NCBI GenBank assembly: GCA_013397845.1
Contig: VZTG01002008.1
Span: 330,165-394,164, forward strand
Origin: Melanocharis versteri
Taxonomy: Eukaryota > Chordata > Aves > Passeriformes > Melanocharitidae
DNA length: 64,000 bases
Direction of reading: 5' to 3'
Shown here: piece by piece, positions 1 to 13,734 of the stretch
Position numbering within the stretch: the first letter of the stretch is position 1
How the letters are laid out: each line of letters opens with the position of its first letter
Notes under the pieces: model-generated
Seen by the model: the letters and a program-made list of their open reading frames with translations, nothing else
Databases searched by the model: none
What the model was told of the DNA's origin: nothing
Made by a program: the position numbers and the translations under genes

Positions 1-3000
1 CAGGGCTTTATCAAAAGGCTGGTAGTTTCTAAACCTAAAAATAATGTTAGTAAATTCAGTGCTAAGATGTGATGGTCTTGAGTCTACTAACAGTAAATAC
101 AAGTTATGAGTAACACATGACAAATCGGGTGTTGGGATTTTAGAAATTAGGGAACTAAGCTGTATTTAACTGTGTTAGAATAACTTAATGAAGTCAAGCG
201 TTTCATACAGATTTAGCAAATATGCTGGATTTTCTGGTTGTGACTAAACATCTCTTGTGCTATTTTGCTAAAGGAGCTTTATTAAAGTAATGCTTATCTG
301 GATCATTTGCAATATTATACAAGGGTAAATTAGGCTTTTATAAGTTACACCTCAAAAGAGAGGGTGTAAATTAACAAGATCTACGTCAAAATTTGACTTG
401 GGCATGTTAATTCACAGAATGAAGCATTAGAGAATTTACTGGAATGAATAGTGGTGGCATAAAGGGAAATCCGGAGACTTTTAAGCAGATCATGACATAA
501 GTAATCTAAATTAAAATAAATTTAAAAACCTCACAAGGTGGGGATTATACTCATTCTGAGCTCTCCTATATACTTTCATTCATACCTATGTTAATTTATG
601 GAGAAGTTCTCCACATCAACTCCTTTTTCTTTTGCTCCTGAAAAGCCACTTTTGAAATCTTTACTTGCTGTCCTTTATTGCTTCCTCCCAAGCAAGCAGT
701 CCTTCAGTCACAACATTCGTATGCTCCAGTAGCGGTGCCATTCTAGCAGGAGTGATTATTTTGCTGATGTGGGAAGTGAGAAGTTTGCATGGGTTGAAAC
801 TGCTCTGGTATTTCACATATTTACTCTAAATATGGTGCTTGCAGTAGCTCAGCTATTCCAGTTGCTGGCTGTGTGTTATGACATCAACAAAGTGTCTGCA
901 TTGTTTGTAACCTTTCTTGATTTTTTTGAATAGTTAATTAAAAAAAACTTAAAGCACAAATTTTGAAGCCTTAATAACACTGTTTCCTAGTTAAATAATT
1001 GGTCTATAAACAAATTTTCCATGTTAATAACTTGTAAAAAAGGATATTCTTTTATCCGTTAATAAAAAGGTGATAATGAGGTTCATATCATTCCTTAATT
1101 ACTTTTGTTCAAAAAAAAAGAAAAATGAACCCAACAAAACCAAACCAACCCACTGGTATTCATCTGCACAGCATAAGTTTCTAAAGTTACCATAGTAAAC
1201 TAGATTTCAGACCCAGAGTGGGTAACATACAAGGTTTTAGATTGAACTCCAGCTGCAAAGCTACAGACAGAGGTAAACATGTTTTAAATACTTATTTTTA
1301 ATTAAAAAAAAAAGTCATTGCCTTCAATCTGGCAGTAAATCCACTCAGAGCAGCTCTGGTTCCCTGCAATTTGTTTCTCAGTCTGCCAGATGAGAAAGTT
1401 GAATGTCTTGGCTGTCAAAAGGTAGAAATGGGTGCCTTCGTGTTCCTGGTGTTATAAGGGCTGCTCATAACTTGCTTTGCTGTTGGTAGTGTTTGAGTTT
1501 TTCTGGGGTGGATACTGACCTGTAAAGTGACCTGAAGTGTTTCTGTACCTCTCTTTTGCTGGTCAAGTGTGTGCTTTTTGACTTGGGTTTAGTTTTGTTA
1601 CGAAGCATGTCCCTCTCTTCCCCACTTCTCCCATATGTTCAGAGGTTGCATCACCATTTCACCCACATTTGCTTGCAGTTGCGCTTGGTTTATTTGACTG
1701 ATACATCCACTCTTGCTTACAAGTGGGTCGATATTTAATTGGAAATGGAGTCATATTTGAATTTGATTTAACCCCTTTCCTTCTCTCCCTGCCCAGTATT
1801 ACCATAATAGTTTCAGCTATCATTGCAACCTATTTCAAACTTTATGAATTCTGCAGATCAGTGACTCTGTATTCTGGATCTGACCTTATTTTTTATGTGA
1901 AGTGTAAAACCTTGTTTGAACTGTTGTGATGGTGAAGTCTCCATACAGGGAATAGTGGTGTTATTTGATCAGGTTTAATTCTGTCCCCTTTTCTATTTGC
2001 CAGAAGCCATAGGTGTTCGTGATTCAGCATGAATACTGTTATGGAGAGATTAAAAGTAACTTTCATTTAAAAATCAGTTTGTTAGGAATGTTTATTTGAT
2101 TATGTATTGCAGCCTCATACAGTAGTAGTTCACAAAGCAATTCTTCATTTCTGGATTAATGTAAAGCTGGCTTCATCAAGTCTTGCTTACTCATGAAATG
2201 CCTTCGTTCTTCTGTCTCACAAGGGGCACTTAAGTTTAAAATTTACGTAAGCAGTTATGTCAATTTGTAAGTTTTAGGGCTGAAATTCAGCTGTTTTACT
2301 TGCAATTACTTTTTATTCGTTGTGAACCACAACTAGTTCAAATCTGAGCTGCAGATAAAAAAAAAGTCTTTTTGAACAATATCTTTGTGTTCTTTTTTTC
2401 TCTTGAGAAGTGAAGTTTCTTTACTGTTTTGAAATATACTGGAATCCTTAGGTAGATTTTAATTTTGAGTTAATTCTCTGGATGTCCATGTCCCTTAGCT
2501 TTCATTGATATAGCCATGCTCTGATCAGCTGGTTTTTATTCAAACGACCGAATTTGGATTTATTATCCTTTAAATCAGTTTTTCTGATATATATTAATAA
2601 CCCGTCTTAAATTCATTAGGGATTATTTCTCCCTAGGGTGTTTGCATGTCAGTCATGAGCGTTACAGTACAGCACTGCAGAATAAGATTTAGAGTATCAA
2701 AAATAGATGTGAAGTGGATTTTAATCATAGGAATAAAAGAAATAAATAGAAACCAAGTAAGAACACCTCCGCATTTGTGGACTGTAGTTATTTCTGATAA
2801 GGATATGTAATGCATAGTAAGTTGCCACATTTGATTAGCACTTGAATGGAAAAGCTCAGGATGCACAACTCAGCTGTAAGCTGTTTGACACACAGGGACT
2901 AGTACGCTGCTTGTTGGGCTTTGAGGAAAAATGGTTGTCTGGATACAGACTTTTATTTTTTGGTTCTTGATAGTTAATAAGGAGCTAGCCGAAACTTTTT

Positions 3001-4514
3001 TCCTGAACTGTTCAGTTGAAATGCTTTGCCACTGTGTAGCATCATGTAAACCTATCAAATGTAACCTAAATTAAGTCAGTTTCCAAGCAGGTTACTTTGT
3101 ATTAAAAATCTGGAATATATGGAGTTTGTTTCAGTGCTGAATTTGGTGTGTAAGCGGATGGAAATCCGAAGAAGTTTTTGTGTTAGTTCTCAAATGCTAG
3201 GGAACAGCACTGTTAGTTTCACTTCTGATGCTTGGAATTTCATTGTTATGAATTTGAAGCTCATGCGTTTCTAGGGGCTGATTTTCTCTCTTGTTTTGCT
3301 GAGGTTTTTTGCCTTTTGTTTACACACAGTTAGTTTATGAGGAGACTTTCTTCATATTTAATGATCTGTAAGTAAAGTACGGTGAGTTGGAGGAGATGCT
3401 TTTGTCCTTATTTTAAACTGTTAATGAGGAGTCTGTAGACAGGAATGTGGTCAAGTCTCTTGGTATATACTAGGGCTGACACAAGATGTCTTAACACATA
3501 GTTTACTATAGTTCCATATTCGTTTTAGCTCTCTGAGGTTTTCATCAATGAGCAAACCTTACTTTGAAGCAAATGGAATAACTATTTTTGTCTTTTTTCA
3601 GCTTTTCTTATGAAACAGTTTTATTTTAAGGATAGAATCTGGCTGAAGGTCCCTTTCCTTTTACTGAAAACTGAAAGGCAGATGTTATTTACTACTTCTC
3701 TTGGCTTTAGTTTATCTTAGAGGCTGTTTGTGATAGGGACATGTCTTTGTTCATGGTAAATAGAGAAATTCCCAGCTGAAAGCTGTGGATACTGAGGAGT
3801 TGTTTCTGTATACAATTTCCCTTACCCATCCAGTTTCAGACTTAGGAGTTTGAAACTCCATGTTGGCTCCGAAACTTTGTGAAATGTGATGACCTCATGG
3901 TCACTAATGAAGGACTCAGGAACAGTCTCTAAAACTGAGGCATGAGGGAAAGAACTGATTTGGATTTACAAAACTCAGACATAACAATGTTGCTGTAAAG
4001 AGGGTGTGTTCCCCTTGAGAAGATCCTCTGCTTTATCTACTGAAAATTGGTGTAGCTTAATGTATGGCCCTGGAAAAATTCAGCTTCCTTTTTACTCTGC
4101 ATGTTAAATGAAGATTGTTCCTGCACCATCCTAACCTCTATCACAGTATATTTTAAAATTTTTACTCTCAGCAGCTTTGATGTGGTCTGTAAGGGATGGT
4201 TTTGTTGTGCCCTTGTAAAAGGGTGCTGTTCAAATGTGCATTGAAGATGTGCTTGCGATGAGCCAGAGTGAGTTTTGTTTGGTCAGAGAGCTCCAAATAT
4301 CTCATGGGAGATGTTAGTCTAAATTGAAAAAGGAAGTAAAAGCTAAAATAGGCAGGCATTTCCAACATTTCTATTAATAGAATGGAAGAATTTAGCTGTA
4401 CTTTTGCTTGACTGCCTCCCTTCATGGAAGAGCTGCACACTCACAGTACATAAGTGTCAGTTTAAACAATTTTGTGGTGATACATCTGTTTTTATGGATA
4501 GAGAGTTGTTTTTG

Positions 4515-4535
4515 TTTTTTTTTTTTTTTTTTTTT
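4515..4535. repeat. Poly-T run (21 nt)
   Basis: Uninterrupted run of T inside intron 1. It could be a poly-A tail of a decayed minus-strand retroposed sequence, but no recognisable body is attached, so simple slippage is equally likely. Confidence 0.8.
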
Positions 4536-6333
4536 AGCTCTTGTGCTCTGCTTTATCCAGTTTTCTAACAGTTCCTGTCAAAATCTGATCCTGTTTTGGT
4601 CAAAAGAAAAGGTATGAAAGTGGCTGTCAGTAACAGATCTCCTTTAATGAGTTCACCTACTTTTAAGTGCAAAAAGTGAAATAGATTGTATGGAATTGAT
4701 GGAGCTTGCATTAAAATGGCTGCAAGAAGTGCTCTAAATCCATGTATCATGACCTTTCCTTGTTGCTTAAAAAATGGTAGTTTATAAAGTAGTGGCACTT
4801 CTTTAACCAAAATGACTAGAATGTTGCATGTCACCAAATATGTTGACATGGAAGTAGGAGTTTCATGTTTTTTGTTACACTTCTTTCTCCTATTCCTAAC
4901 GGGAAAAATGAAGAGTGGTCTCACTTAGGAGTAGACAGAAGTCATATAAAATGTCTGATGTGCACAGTAATTTTTTTGGCTTTCAGTGTAGAGAGAGAGA
5001 AATTTCAGCCACATGCAAAACTGTGTGTTCAGACTGTTTCATGTAACACCAGGGAGTACAAAATTTAGCCTGTTTGATCTCTGAGATACCAGCTCAAGTA
5101 CCCAACTATGTAAACCTGTGCTGGCCTGTGTGATTTTCTGCCAGTCACTTTGTAGGAGAAGGATGGTGTTTGATTTTCAATGAATGATAAATATTTGAAG
5201 TTTGAGGATTTGCTACTTTGATCATTCAAATAATTCAGATACTTTGTCAGGAGTTTATTTTTTCTTTAAGAAAATTCATTATATGATAGGCAAATGGTCT
5301 AAACTGCTTTCCTCCTTGGTGTGTTAACTGAGATTTGGTAAGGAAATTTTTACAGCAACTCTTGGGCAAGTGTTTTTAGTTTATAATTTTGAGGGTTAAT
5401 ATTTTGAGGTAGACCAGCTTCTTCTATAGAAACTGCAAGAAAAAAGTTTTCCTCAGCAAAGCTCCTTCATGAAATCTGTGTTTTGTTTGTTAGCCTCATG
5501 ATTCTATTGTCTTTGCCTTATTTTCCCCTCTTCTCCAGTTCTTCCATTTTCATTGGGCTACTTAGGTCATTGTTTATAAGCCTTTAAATCATTGAGACCT
5601 GTTAAGCTCTGTTTAGTCAGCTATAGCAGTAAGTGGTCATCCGACAGGACACTGCTGTATGTATTTCCTGAGAAATCAACAGAAAAGTAAGATACGTGGA
5701 TTATCCGTACAAAATAGGAAATACTGCATAGCTGGATTGTAGCTTGATGTGTGTGAAGTTTATTCATAGTGAAAATCTGGGTTAAAGCTACCGTCTGAGG
5801 AGGTTTTCTCCAAGAGGTGAGCATTGTGCTATTTATAAGGAAAAGCATTTGCACTGTTTTGTAGCAAATAGTACTAATTTAAAAAATCTAAATAATTTGG
5901 ACTTCCTTCTATTTATTTTATGCCAGAAAAGCACCATTTGCCATAATTTTATATATTGGACTTTTGATACTTACTATATTAAAATGAACCCAAATGAGTA
6001 ATTTTTTGCATCTCTATGATGTTGGAAGAACATGATGTAATAATCAAACCATTTTAGAATGGCTTAAACTTTTTTGGTCTTAGATGCGAAAATTTCCCAT
6101 TTTTTTTCCCTTTATCAGGTTAATTCTGAAAATCTGTGTAAATACATGAAAAGCAATAAAATGTGGAGTGTTGGTTTTTAACCAATATACTACAGGAGCA
6201 AAAGGCCCTGTGGTAGATGCTGACACACCTTTAGACTTTGTTGACACTACAGCTCTTTTGTACATACTAGCATGGACTCTTGATAAAAGGAAATGTATTT
6301 CCACGCAGTTATAAGTTTGGGTTTTAGTTGGGT

Positions 6334-6384
6334 TTTTTCCAGTAGTTAACCAGACAGCCCAGATTTTTCCAGTAGTTACCCAGA
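6334..6384. repeat. Short imperfect tandem duplication, period 30
   Basis: A 21-base unit (core tttttccagtagtta, then accaga in copy one and cccaga in copy two) occurs at 6334-6354 and again at 6364-6384 with one mismatch. It is a small local duplication in intron 1 with no evident function. Confidence 0.7.
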
Positions 6385-7201
6385 AGCTGTAGAGGGGGTT
6401 GTCTACCAAGAAATATGTCCTACCATGCATCAGACACACACATCTTCGTTGGCAGTTTCAGCACTGATGGAGGAAGGCAAATACAGAGGCATAACCCCTT
6501 TAACTTAAATACATGCTTCCTGACAGCTTCCGAAGATATTCAGGAAAAATATGCTATTCTTGCTCAGAGTTAGATTTTGTTCAGAAGGAAATCTAATTTC
6601 CATAATCTTGTTTTAAAATGGGAGAGAATAACAGATATTCCAAACAACGTTGCTAGAGTAAGACTATTGAGCTATTGAAATGAGACGAGAATTGAAGTAG
6701 GAAAACCTCAGATGACGTGGCTTTGGTTTTCTCTTATCTTTGGTTTTGTCTATTAAAGTGTCTAATTAAAGATGCAGCACTGCTATTCAAAGAGAAAATA
6801 ATGTGAATTACATGTGTGTGATTAATTCCAAAATAACAAAGGTCTTGAGAATTTTTTGGCTTGAAGATCTGTTCAGTGAGATGTGGTGGCAGGAGGTCAG
6901 GTTGGTGTTAACCTTACTGGTTTCGGTTTCACTGTGCTCTACAGTGACGGTACATCACTACTACGAAATTGCTTTCTGGTGCATCTTTTAGAATAAAGGG
7001 ATGTGGAAGGTAAACATCTAAGAAACACCTAAATTACACTTGTGTGGATACTCTGTGTATTTAGAAGATACATATATTTAGATTCAGAAAGTGTGCTAGC
7101 AGTGTTTACTGCCAAAACATGCTGTGTGCAAAGTCTGGCATTTTCTCTGTTTGCTCCTCTGTAATGCAGGATTAAGGAAGTCACCGATGTTGGAAGGTGG
7201 C

Positions 7202-7593
7202 ATGGGCTTAGAGAGCTGGAGTTGTTCAGTATGAGTATGAGAAGGCTTTGGGGAGACCTCACTGCAGCCTTCCAGTACCTGGAGGGGGCTCGTAAAAAGG
7301 AGGGAGAGGGACTTTTTATATAGGTACATAATGACAGGACAAGGGGAAATGGCTTTGAACTGACAGAGGGCAGGTTTAAATTGCATACTAGGAAGAAATT
7401 CTTTACTCAGAGGGTGGTGAAGCACTGGAACACATTTCCCAGAGAGGTTGTAGATGCCCCATCCCTTCAAGTGTTCAAGGCCAGATCCGATGGAGCTTTC
7501 AGCAGCCTGATCATGAGTGGCATCCCTGCTATAGTGGGGCTGCTGGAACTAGATGATTCCTTTCCAACGTAAACCATTCTGTGGTTCTGTGAC
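7202..7593 (+). mobile_element. CR1 LINE 3' fragment
   Basis: About 390 bp matches the 3' end of avian CR1 non-LTR retrotransposons from memory of the consensus. Diagnostic stretches, in order, are gagctggagttgttcag, gccttccagtacctggaggg, ggacaaggggaaatggcttt, ggaagaaattctttact, agggtggtgaagcactgg, and a terminal ttctgtggttctgtga tail. The body is 5'-truncated and diverged, with no intact reverse transcriptase. Open frames here on both strands are CR1 shadows, not host genes. Confidence 0.93.
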
Positions 7594-10367
7594 AGGTACT
7601 TTGACTGTCTTTGGGTGTACTTTTTAACAGCTATCATCTGAATGCCCTATGAGCCAGGTGAGCTAAAGCTGAGATTAGGAGTTCCTTACAGGATTGAGGA
7701 GGGTTAGATGCTGAAGCAAACCCTAGTTACATTAAAGGCTTACCTTCTCAAAAAAATAGAAGTTGTCTTGCTGCAGAACTACTGTAGAGTTGTGCTCATT
7801 GAGGATTTTTTGTTTTGTGGTGTCCACTGTTAGCAGAATGGTTTCCCTGTTCCTGTAGGCTGGGCTACAGTAATGTTACTGTACCACTGCTGGCAAGCTG
7901 CCAGGTAAGGCATTTGTTTGTTCTTTGCCTGCATCCAGGAGGTATCCAGAGCAATCTGTAAGGATTGGTTACGTGCTATTGGCAGTACAACAGCAGCTTG
8001 TATGTGTGTCTCACAAGCCTTGTTTTAAAAACATGTCTGTTAGCACAACTTGTTTTTAATTGTATGGAGGTGTAATAGCTATAGAATGTTTACCGGTTCT
8101 TCAGAGCAGAAAAAGAGGGCTTTAAGTGCATATCATAACCAAAAATTGACAGTATTAAAGGCAGATGGCTTGGGCACTATTCCTGTCAGAGACAGAGAAC
8201 AGTGTGGTAACATTCAATGCGTACGTGGTGATGAAGGTGCCTGAGGGTTAATATCTCTAGCAAGACGTACTGATCTCTCAGCTATCTATAACCCATGTTA
8301 TGTGCCTTCTCTTTGCATCTTAAGGTGAAATCATAGGATAAACTCACATGTATACATGCAGGCTGCTTAAAATAGCTTCATGTTTTCAGTAGGATATAGA
8401 AGCGGTGTTAAAGCTATGCAATTTTCAAAGTAATTAGTCTTCATCAGAGTGAAAATGTTCCACCTAATGCAATTCATTGTGCTTCCATCCATCCACTATG
8501 TATGACTATTCACACTATAAATATTGTATTGGATGCTTATGTATTATTATAAATTATTATCATATGTAATAAGTATTTTAATATTATGCACTAATATATT
8601 AAGTATTGATTTCAATATCAAGCCAATGGCTGTCATTCAAACTTTAAAGTCTGCCCAGCCACCTGTCCTAATGTATTCTTTAACAGCAGTGCTCATATGG
8701 AACCCTTAAGGTACGTACCTGCGTTCTCACTTGTCAGAACCTGAGATGGGGTGCATCCTCAAGTGTTTGCAGCTATGCACTCTGGAAATACTGACGATGT
8801 TGAACAAAGAACTATTCGTAATTTTATTCATGAATGCATTGAAATTAGCATATGATCAGTGAAAAAGAATATTGGTTTCTCCCTGGTTTAATTAGGCCAG
8901 TGGGTTAAATATTCAGATTGAATGTACAGCTTATGCAAGAATTGTCATGTTAGTTAGCTGATAGATACAGACATTCTTCATCTTTTAATCAAGAATCATC
9001 TTTAGAATATGATTCACAGGCTCATTATTAAGCATGTTTGTAAAGATAGGATCAAGGCTCTAAGTTTACAGATACTTTTCAGTGGGAATAGTGTGCTAGT
9101 GTGTGTGTGGGAGCTAGTAATTATTTTGGACTAGATTTCACGATAAAATGCTTTTAAAGGGTAGTGTAGAAACTGAATGTAGAGCAAAAGTATTCAGTGG
9201 TTTTAGTATGTCTTGCATATTTCTCAGTATTAGGGAGCTGAAGCAATTGTTGATCTCTTTTGAGAAGGAATTCAGTCTTAAAGAATGGGTGGTAGCTGGA
9301 AAATTAATTTTAGATACTTTTTTATTGATTAGTATTTTAAGATTTTAACGAAGACAGTTCGCTCCTGTTATAACAACTGGTAGGTACAGGTAACAGCCAT
9401 GCGTTTTAGTGTGTTTTTTTCCTTGACTCTCAAACTTAGTGGAGCAAGAGAGTGCTGCTTTATTACAGATTGCTTGCATCACTTTGCCCACGACTGGAGG
9501 GTACTTAAAGTGGAGAGTATGTCCATATGTGGTTCTAATGATGCTTTTTATTAGTAACTGGTATGTTGGTACACACTGCGTGTCAACAGAGAATTGCATT
9601 GTCTTGGGAATGTTTGCAGCTGCTGTTCAGACCAAAATTAGAAGATGAAGTTACACTGATAAATTGGAGTAGTGCTCTATGAACACTTGCAGAGGTCTGA
9701 ATGTGTAAGGAAGGTGTAAAACTTGAATCTAAAAGGATTATCTGAACGTGCAGGAACACTGCGAGAGGGTTTGGCTCACTTAATTTTCATTAAAGTGAGA
9801 ATGTAAGAAAGGTGGGCATCTCTCTATACGTCTGTAGAAGAAAGTAATTTCCATTATCCAGCTAGGACACTATATTTAACTATATAAATCAATATGTACA
9901 TTCATATGTGTATGTATGTGTCTGTGTATATATTTTTATATATATGAATCAATGAAACTCTAGAGAATCCAGGGGACATCAGATGAATTAAGATGACTGA
10001 AAAGTTAGGAAACATTGAAAGGGAATTATTTTTTTTGTTAAGAAAGAAAATAGTAGTTTTTCCATTGTGTTGAAGTTCTTAATGGGAGTACAGATATTCA
10101 GTCTCCACTGAGAAGCACAAGGGGAATTTCATTTTTAATCTGCACCAGAACACCAGACTTTTGGGATATTAATCTAAGAAAACCTGGAACTATAGAGATG
10201 TACAGTAACCTCTGAAGGCCAAGGAAGATGTCTTGGAAGAACAGAGGATGACTGTAGTGGGATGGTTGAGTAACAGTCACTCACTGGTGCCAAAAGTGGG
10301 AGGACTTGTCCATTTCCCTTTTTCTTCTTATTCTTCCTACCTTTGCATGTCATCATCTCCTTTTGAG

Positions 10368-10532
10368 TGGTAAGGTACTGGAATGGTGTACCCGGAGAGG
10401 TGGTGGAGTCACCATCCCTGGATGTGTTCAAAAAGAGATTAGATGTGGCGCTTGGTGCCATGGTTTAGTTGAGGTTAGGGCATGGGTTGGACTCGATCTT
10501 GAAGGTCTCTTCCAACCTAGTGATTCTGTGAT
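10368..10532 (+). mobile_element. CR1 LINE 3' fragment (different subtype)
   Basis: About 165 bp resembles a CR1 3' end of a subtype distinct from the copy at 7202. It shows ggtactggaatggtgtaccc, gaggtggtggagtcacc, catccctggatgtgttcaa, gggttggactcgatcttgaa and ttccaacctagtgattctgt. It is 5'-truncated and in the sense orientation relative to PICALM. Confidence 0.9.
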
Positions 10533-13364
10533 TTTCTTGTTGTAGTTTTTGCCAGTTTTGGTCTTTTGTGAGCCATTTTTTATCTTGTAGGATAGTGAAA
10601 AAACTGTGCTGTGTTGTGTCACCTCGTGTCATCCCCATTATCCCACCCACCACCACTGAGGTCAGGGTTTTTTGTGTGTTTTTTTTCTATTATGAGAGGT
10701 TAGTACGGTTCAGAGAAGTACACTAGTGCTGACACAACATAAGCAATGGAAGTGTGTGAATGTTTGCAGGTAGAGACAGGAATGGGACCACCCTGTTTTG
10801 TCATGAGCTGTCATGAAATCATATCCTATGAGTTATATATCTTTATGAATTTGTGTTGGTCTAAAATAACTAACTTCTGTGATGTGTTAAACTTGCATGA
10901 AGGTCTAGGCAAGTTAAACATGGTTTGTGTTCAGCTTGAAGGGTAGAAATGTTGGGGTAATGCGGTAATGGGTTAACTTGTAGCAGTAGCCACAGAAGCC
11001 AATTTCATTAGCTCTAAGTCTGGTCAGTTGTGAGTTTAATAGCCTTTCCTTATGTGCAGAAGGAAAGGAGAGGCATAAAACTGAACAAAACTGATTGTCA
11101 CTGATAGTGGTTCCACAACTGGATGTCTGTAGAAGATCATTCCTCAGAGGGATCCAGGCTCCAACAACCTGTATATTTAGTCAAGAGTCTGCAGGAGCTG
11201 ACTGGAGCTTGTATGCTGTGCAGAGATTCTGGCCAACATGAATTATTTTATAGGCTGGTGATCCTAAATGTGTGTATAAGTAATTTATTCTGCTATGATG
11301 ATCTGGCAATTCAGGTTATTTTCTTACATTGAGCTTTAGAGAATCAGCTTCTCTTGTCTGAAAGTGTAACATGATTCTTTGCAGGATGAACAGAACAGCC
11401 TAAAATTGCCATTTTTTTCTAAGGAGAAACGTATCTGATTAGATCAGCAGATAAGAGCAAGAATTATGGGGTTGATATGTTCATTTCCTAAACTGCTCGA
11501 GCTTGTTTATGTGCTGTCAAGGTACACTGAATGCTTGTGTAAATCTGGATGTAACTGTTTCTGAATTAATGAGACAAATGTACTTGAAATGAGAATGTTG
11601 TATTTACAGTCTGTGGCTGGAGCTGTTGAGGCAATATTCAGCAGTATTTTAATGTTAGTCTTTAAAATGGGGTGAGGGTACTTGGCAAGTTTAGAGGAAA
11701 GTGATGTTTCGGTCTGTCTTGAGAAATCAATTCTCCAAAGGTAGCATAGCCACACTTATCATTTCCACAATATTTGTAACTGGAGAAGTTTAAATAATCG
11801 TTATGAATGTTAAATCAAGTGGTAATGTGGCACTTTCTGAATGTAGAAATTAGGATAAAGTAAAGAAAAAAAGAAAAAGGAAAATCATGTGACCTACATA
11901 ATGGTTTGAGTTGTGCTTCCCTTATTTTTAACTTCTTTTGCTGTTTCATTTACCAGTGATTTGTTTGTTGAGGAGTTTTGGTAGACACTGCTAATGCTTT
12001 TCAGAGATTTCTTCATTGAAGCAGTTGTTCAACTGAACTCATCTTTACTGTATTTTTTACAGAAACTATCATAATTACTTTTTACAGTTCGTAAACAGAA
12101 GTAGTAAGTTAGTCAAAGTGTTGCCATATGAAAAAAATGTTGAGTTAAAAGATACCTGAGGCAGTAGTGCTGAGTTCACAGCGTTACTGATAGAGATTTA
12201 AAGTAATTTCTAAGAATTCCAATTAGAAATAGCAGTTTTAAGTAGGAGAGAGAACTTCATCGTCTCATTTGAATTGGAAGAAAAAGGCAAGACGCAACTT
12301 GATGAATTGAAAATATGAATCTTTGACTATAGAGCAAGTTATTCAATATTATAATAAATATTCTTTCTGCATTTTTTTATCCTGCTTACCTAATATAAAT
12401 TAGATTTAATCATAGTTCTTTTTAAATATGGAAAGCTCAGAGTAGCATGAGTCTTCTCAGATTTTTTTAACTCTTCCATAAATTGTTTCCTGAGTCGGTG
12501 TATGTAGCAGTTAAGATGATGTTCATGTGCAGAGAAAGAATTCAGTGAGAATTTTTATTGTTGATTTAAAAATGTGTGGTGCAGATTTCCTTGTCTACTT
12601 TCTCAAGAGGACTTTTGTAAAGCCATAGGGCAATCTGATGTAGTAAACTATTTCTAGTAAAGTAGTTTGATACCAATGTGTTTATTCAGAAGTGAAACAA
12701 ACCTTAATTTAGAACAAATAGTGTTTACAGCATGTTTTGTTTTAAACTGAAAATGTAGGTATTTTCTGTTAATTAGGAAAATACTGAAGTATTCACTCAG
12801 TTTTCAAATACATGCTTGTTATATAATATTCTTCCAGCAGATTAAATGTCCTTTAGTGAATGGCTCAGAATGAAATTTAACATCACTCTGTCTTGCTTGA
12901 TCACTCCAGTATGTCATTTGGGGTATCTTTGTTTTGGCACAAGCTTAATTTTTATTTACCAAATGTATTATTTTGAGGAAGAAATCAATTTTTTTTGAAT
13001 TACAATTTTATCCATTTGTATTAATGTTCAGAATTATTCTGAGTATTATTTTAAGACAAATTGCTTGGTTCTATAATGAAAAGTACTTATTTACATCCAG
13101 GAACTTTCTAATCCTATTTCTCATATTTAAATAAGGACATCACCTGTGGAAGAAGTGGGAAATTATTTAGAAAGTTACCATGTGCTTACATTAAGTCATG
13201 TGCTTTTAAGATGTCAGTTGGAATGTGTAGAATCAGATCTGAATGTGTCAGGGTTTGCAGTTATCAGAACTGTTAATCTGTAGAAGGAGATTTTAATTAT
13301 AGATTTTACAGAAAACCTTTCTCTTTTGTTCTTATTTTGGTATTTCTGATTTTTTGAAGTTTTT

Positions 13365-13370
13365 ATAAGT
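13365..13370. repeat. Target-site duplication, left copy (ATAAGT)
   Basis: ATAAGT lies directly before the TG end of the LTR and is repeated exactly at 14079-14084 directly after the CA end. A 6-bp duplication is the length produced by class II (alpha/beta-retrovirus-like, ERVK) integrases. Confidence 0.88.
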
Positions 13371-13499
13371 TGCCGCTGCCTTGGGCTTGCTTCGTCGGCC
13401 CGGCTGGCAAGCCAGGAGCGACAAGACGTGAGGTGCGTCGCAGAGTCGCTGCTGCGGCAGGACTCCCTCACTGCTCCCCGGGGACCGGAGCTAATTCAG

Positions 13500-13525
13500 G
13501 GTCTCAAGCCGCAAGGCTTGAGACC
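13500..13525 (-). repeat. Perfect inverted repeat in the LTR U5 region
   Basis: Two 11-base arms, GGTCTCAAGCC and GGCTTGAGACC, are exact reverse complements separated by a 4-base spacer. In the LTR transcript they would form an 11-bp hairpin in U5, downstream of the poly-A signal. Structured U5 leader stems are known in retroviruses; the role of this one is inference. Confidence 0.85.
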
Positions 13526-13644
13526 TGCCTCAACGGTCGGCTTCCCAGGCAGTAAAGGCTCAGGCAAGGCCGCAGCTGTTAGGCAAGGCAAAGCGCAGGT
13601 GAAGGGCGAAGGAGGACTCGAAGCCTGAGTGCTGTTCCTCAACC

Positions 13645-13650
13645 TTTATT
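13645..13650 (-). terminator. LTR polyadenylation signal
   Basis: The + strand reads tttatt, i.e. AATAAA on the LTR sense strand, about 80 bp downstream of the LTR TATA box. This spacing suits a compact R region. Confidence 0.75.
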
Positions 13651-13727
13651 CCCCCGACCGGGTGGCCGGGTGACGTGAGGCGAGAAGGAAGCTCAGGCAA
13701 AGAGCCAAGAGCTGTGGAAACAGGGGG

Positions 13728-13734
13728 TTTTATA
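13728..13734 (-). promoter_or_regulatory. LTR TATA box (U3 promoter)
   Basis: The + strand reads ttttata, i.e. TATAAAA on the LTR sense strand, preceded by ctg and followed by a C-rich run. It is the likely core promoter of the retroviral LTR and points antisense to PICALM. Confidence 0.75.

Noticed and set aside
7029..7572. Several overlapping frames of 63-124 codons
   Set aside because: Explained largely by the CR1 3' fragment; none matches the CR1 reverse transcriptase or a host gene.
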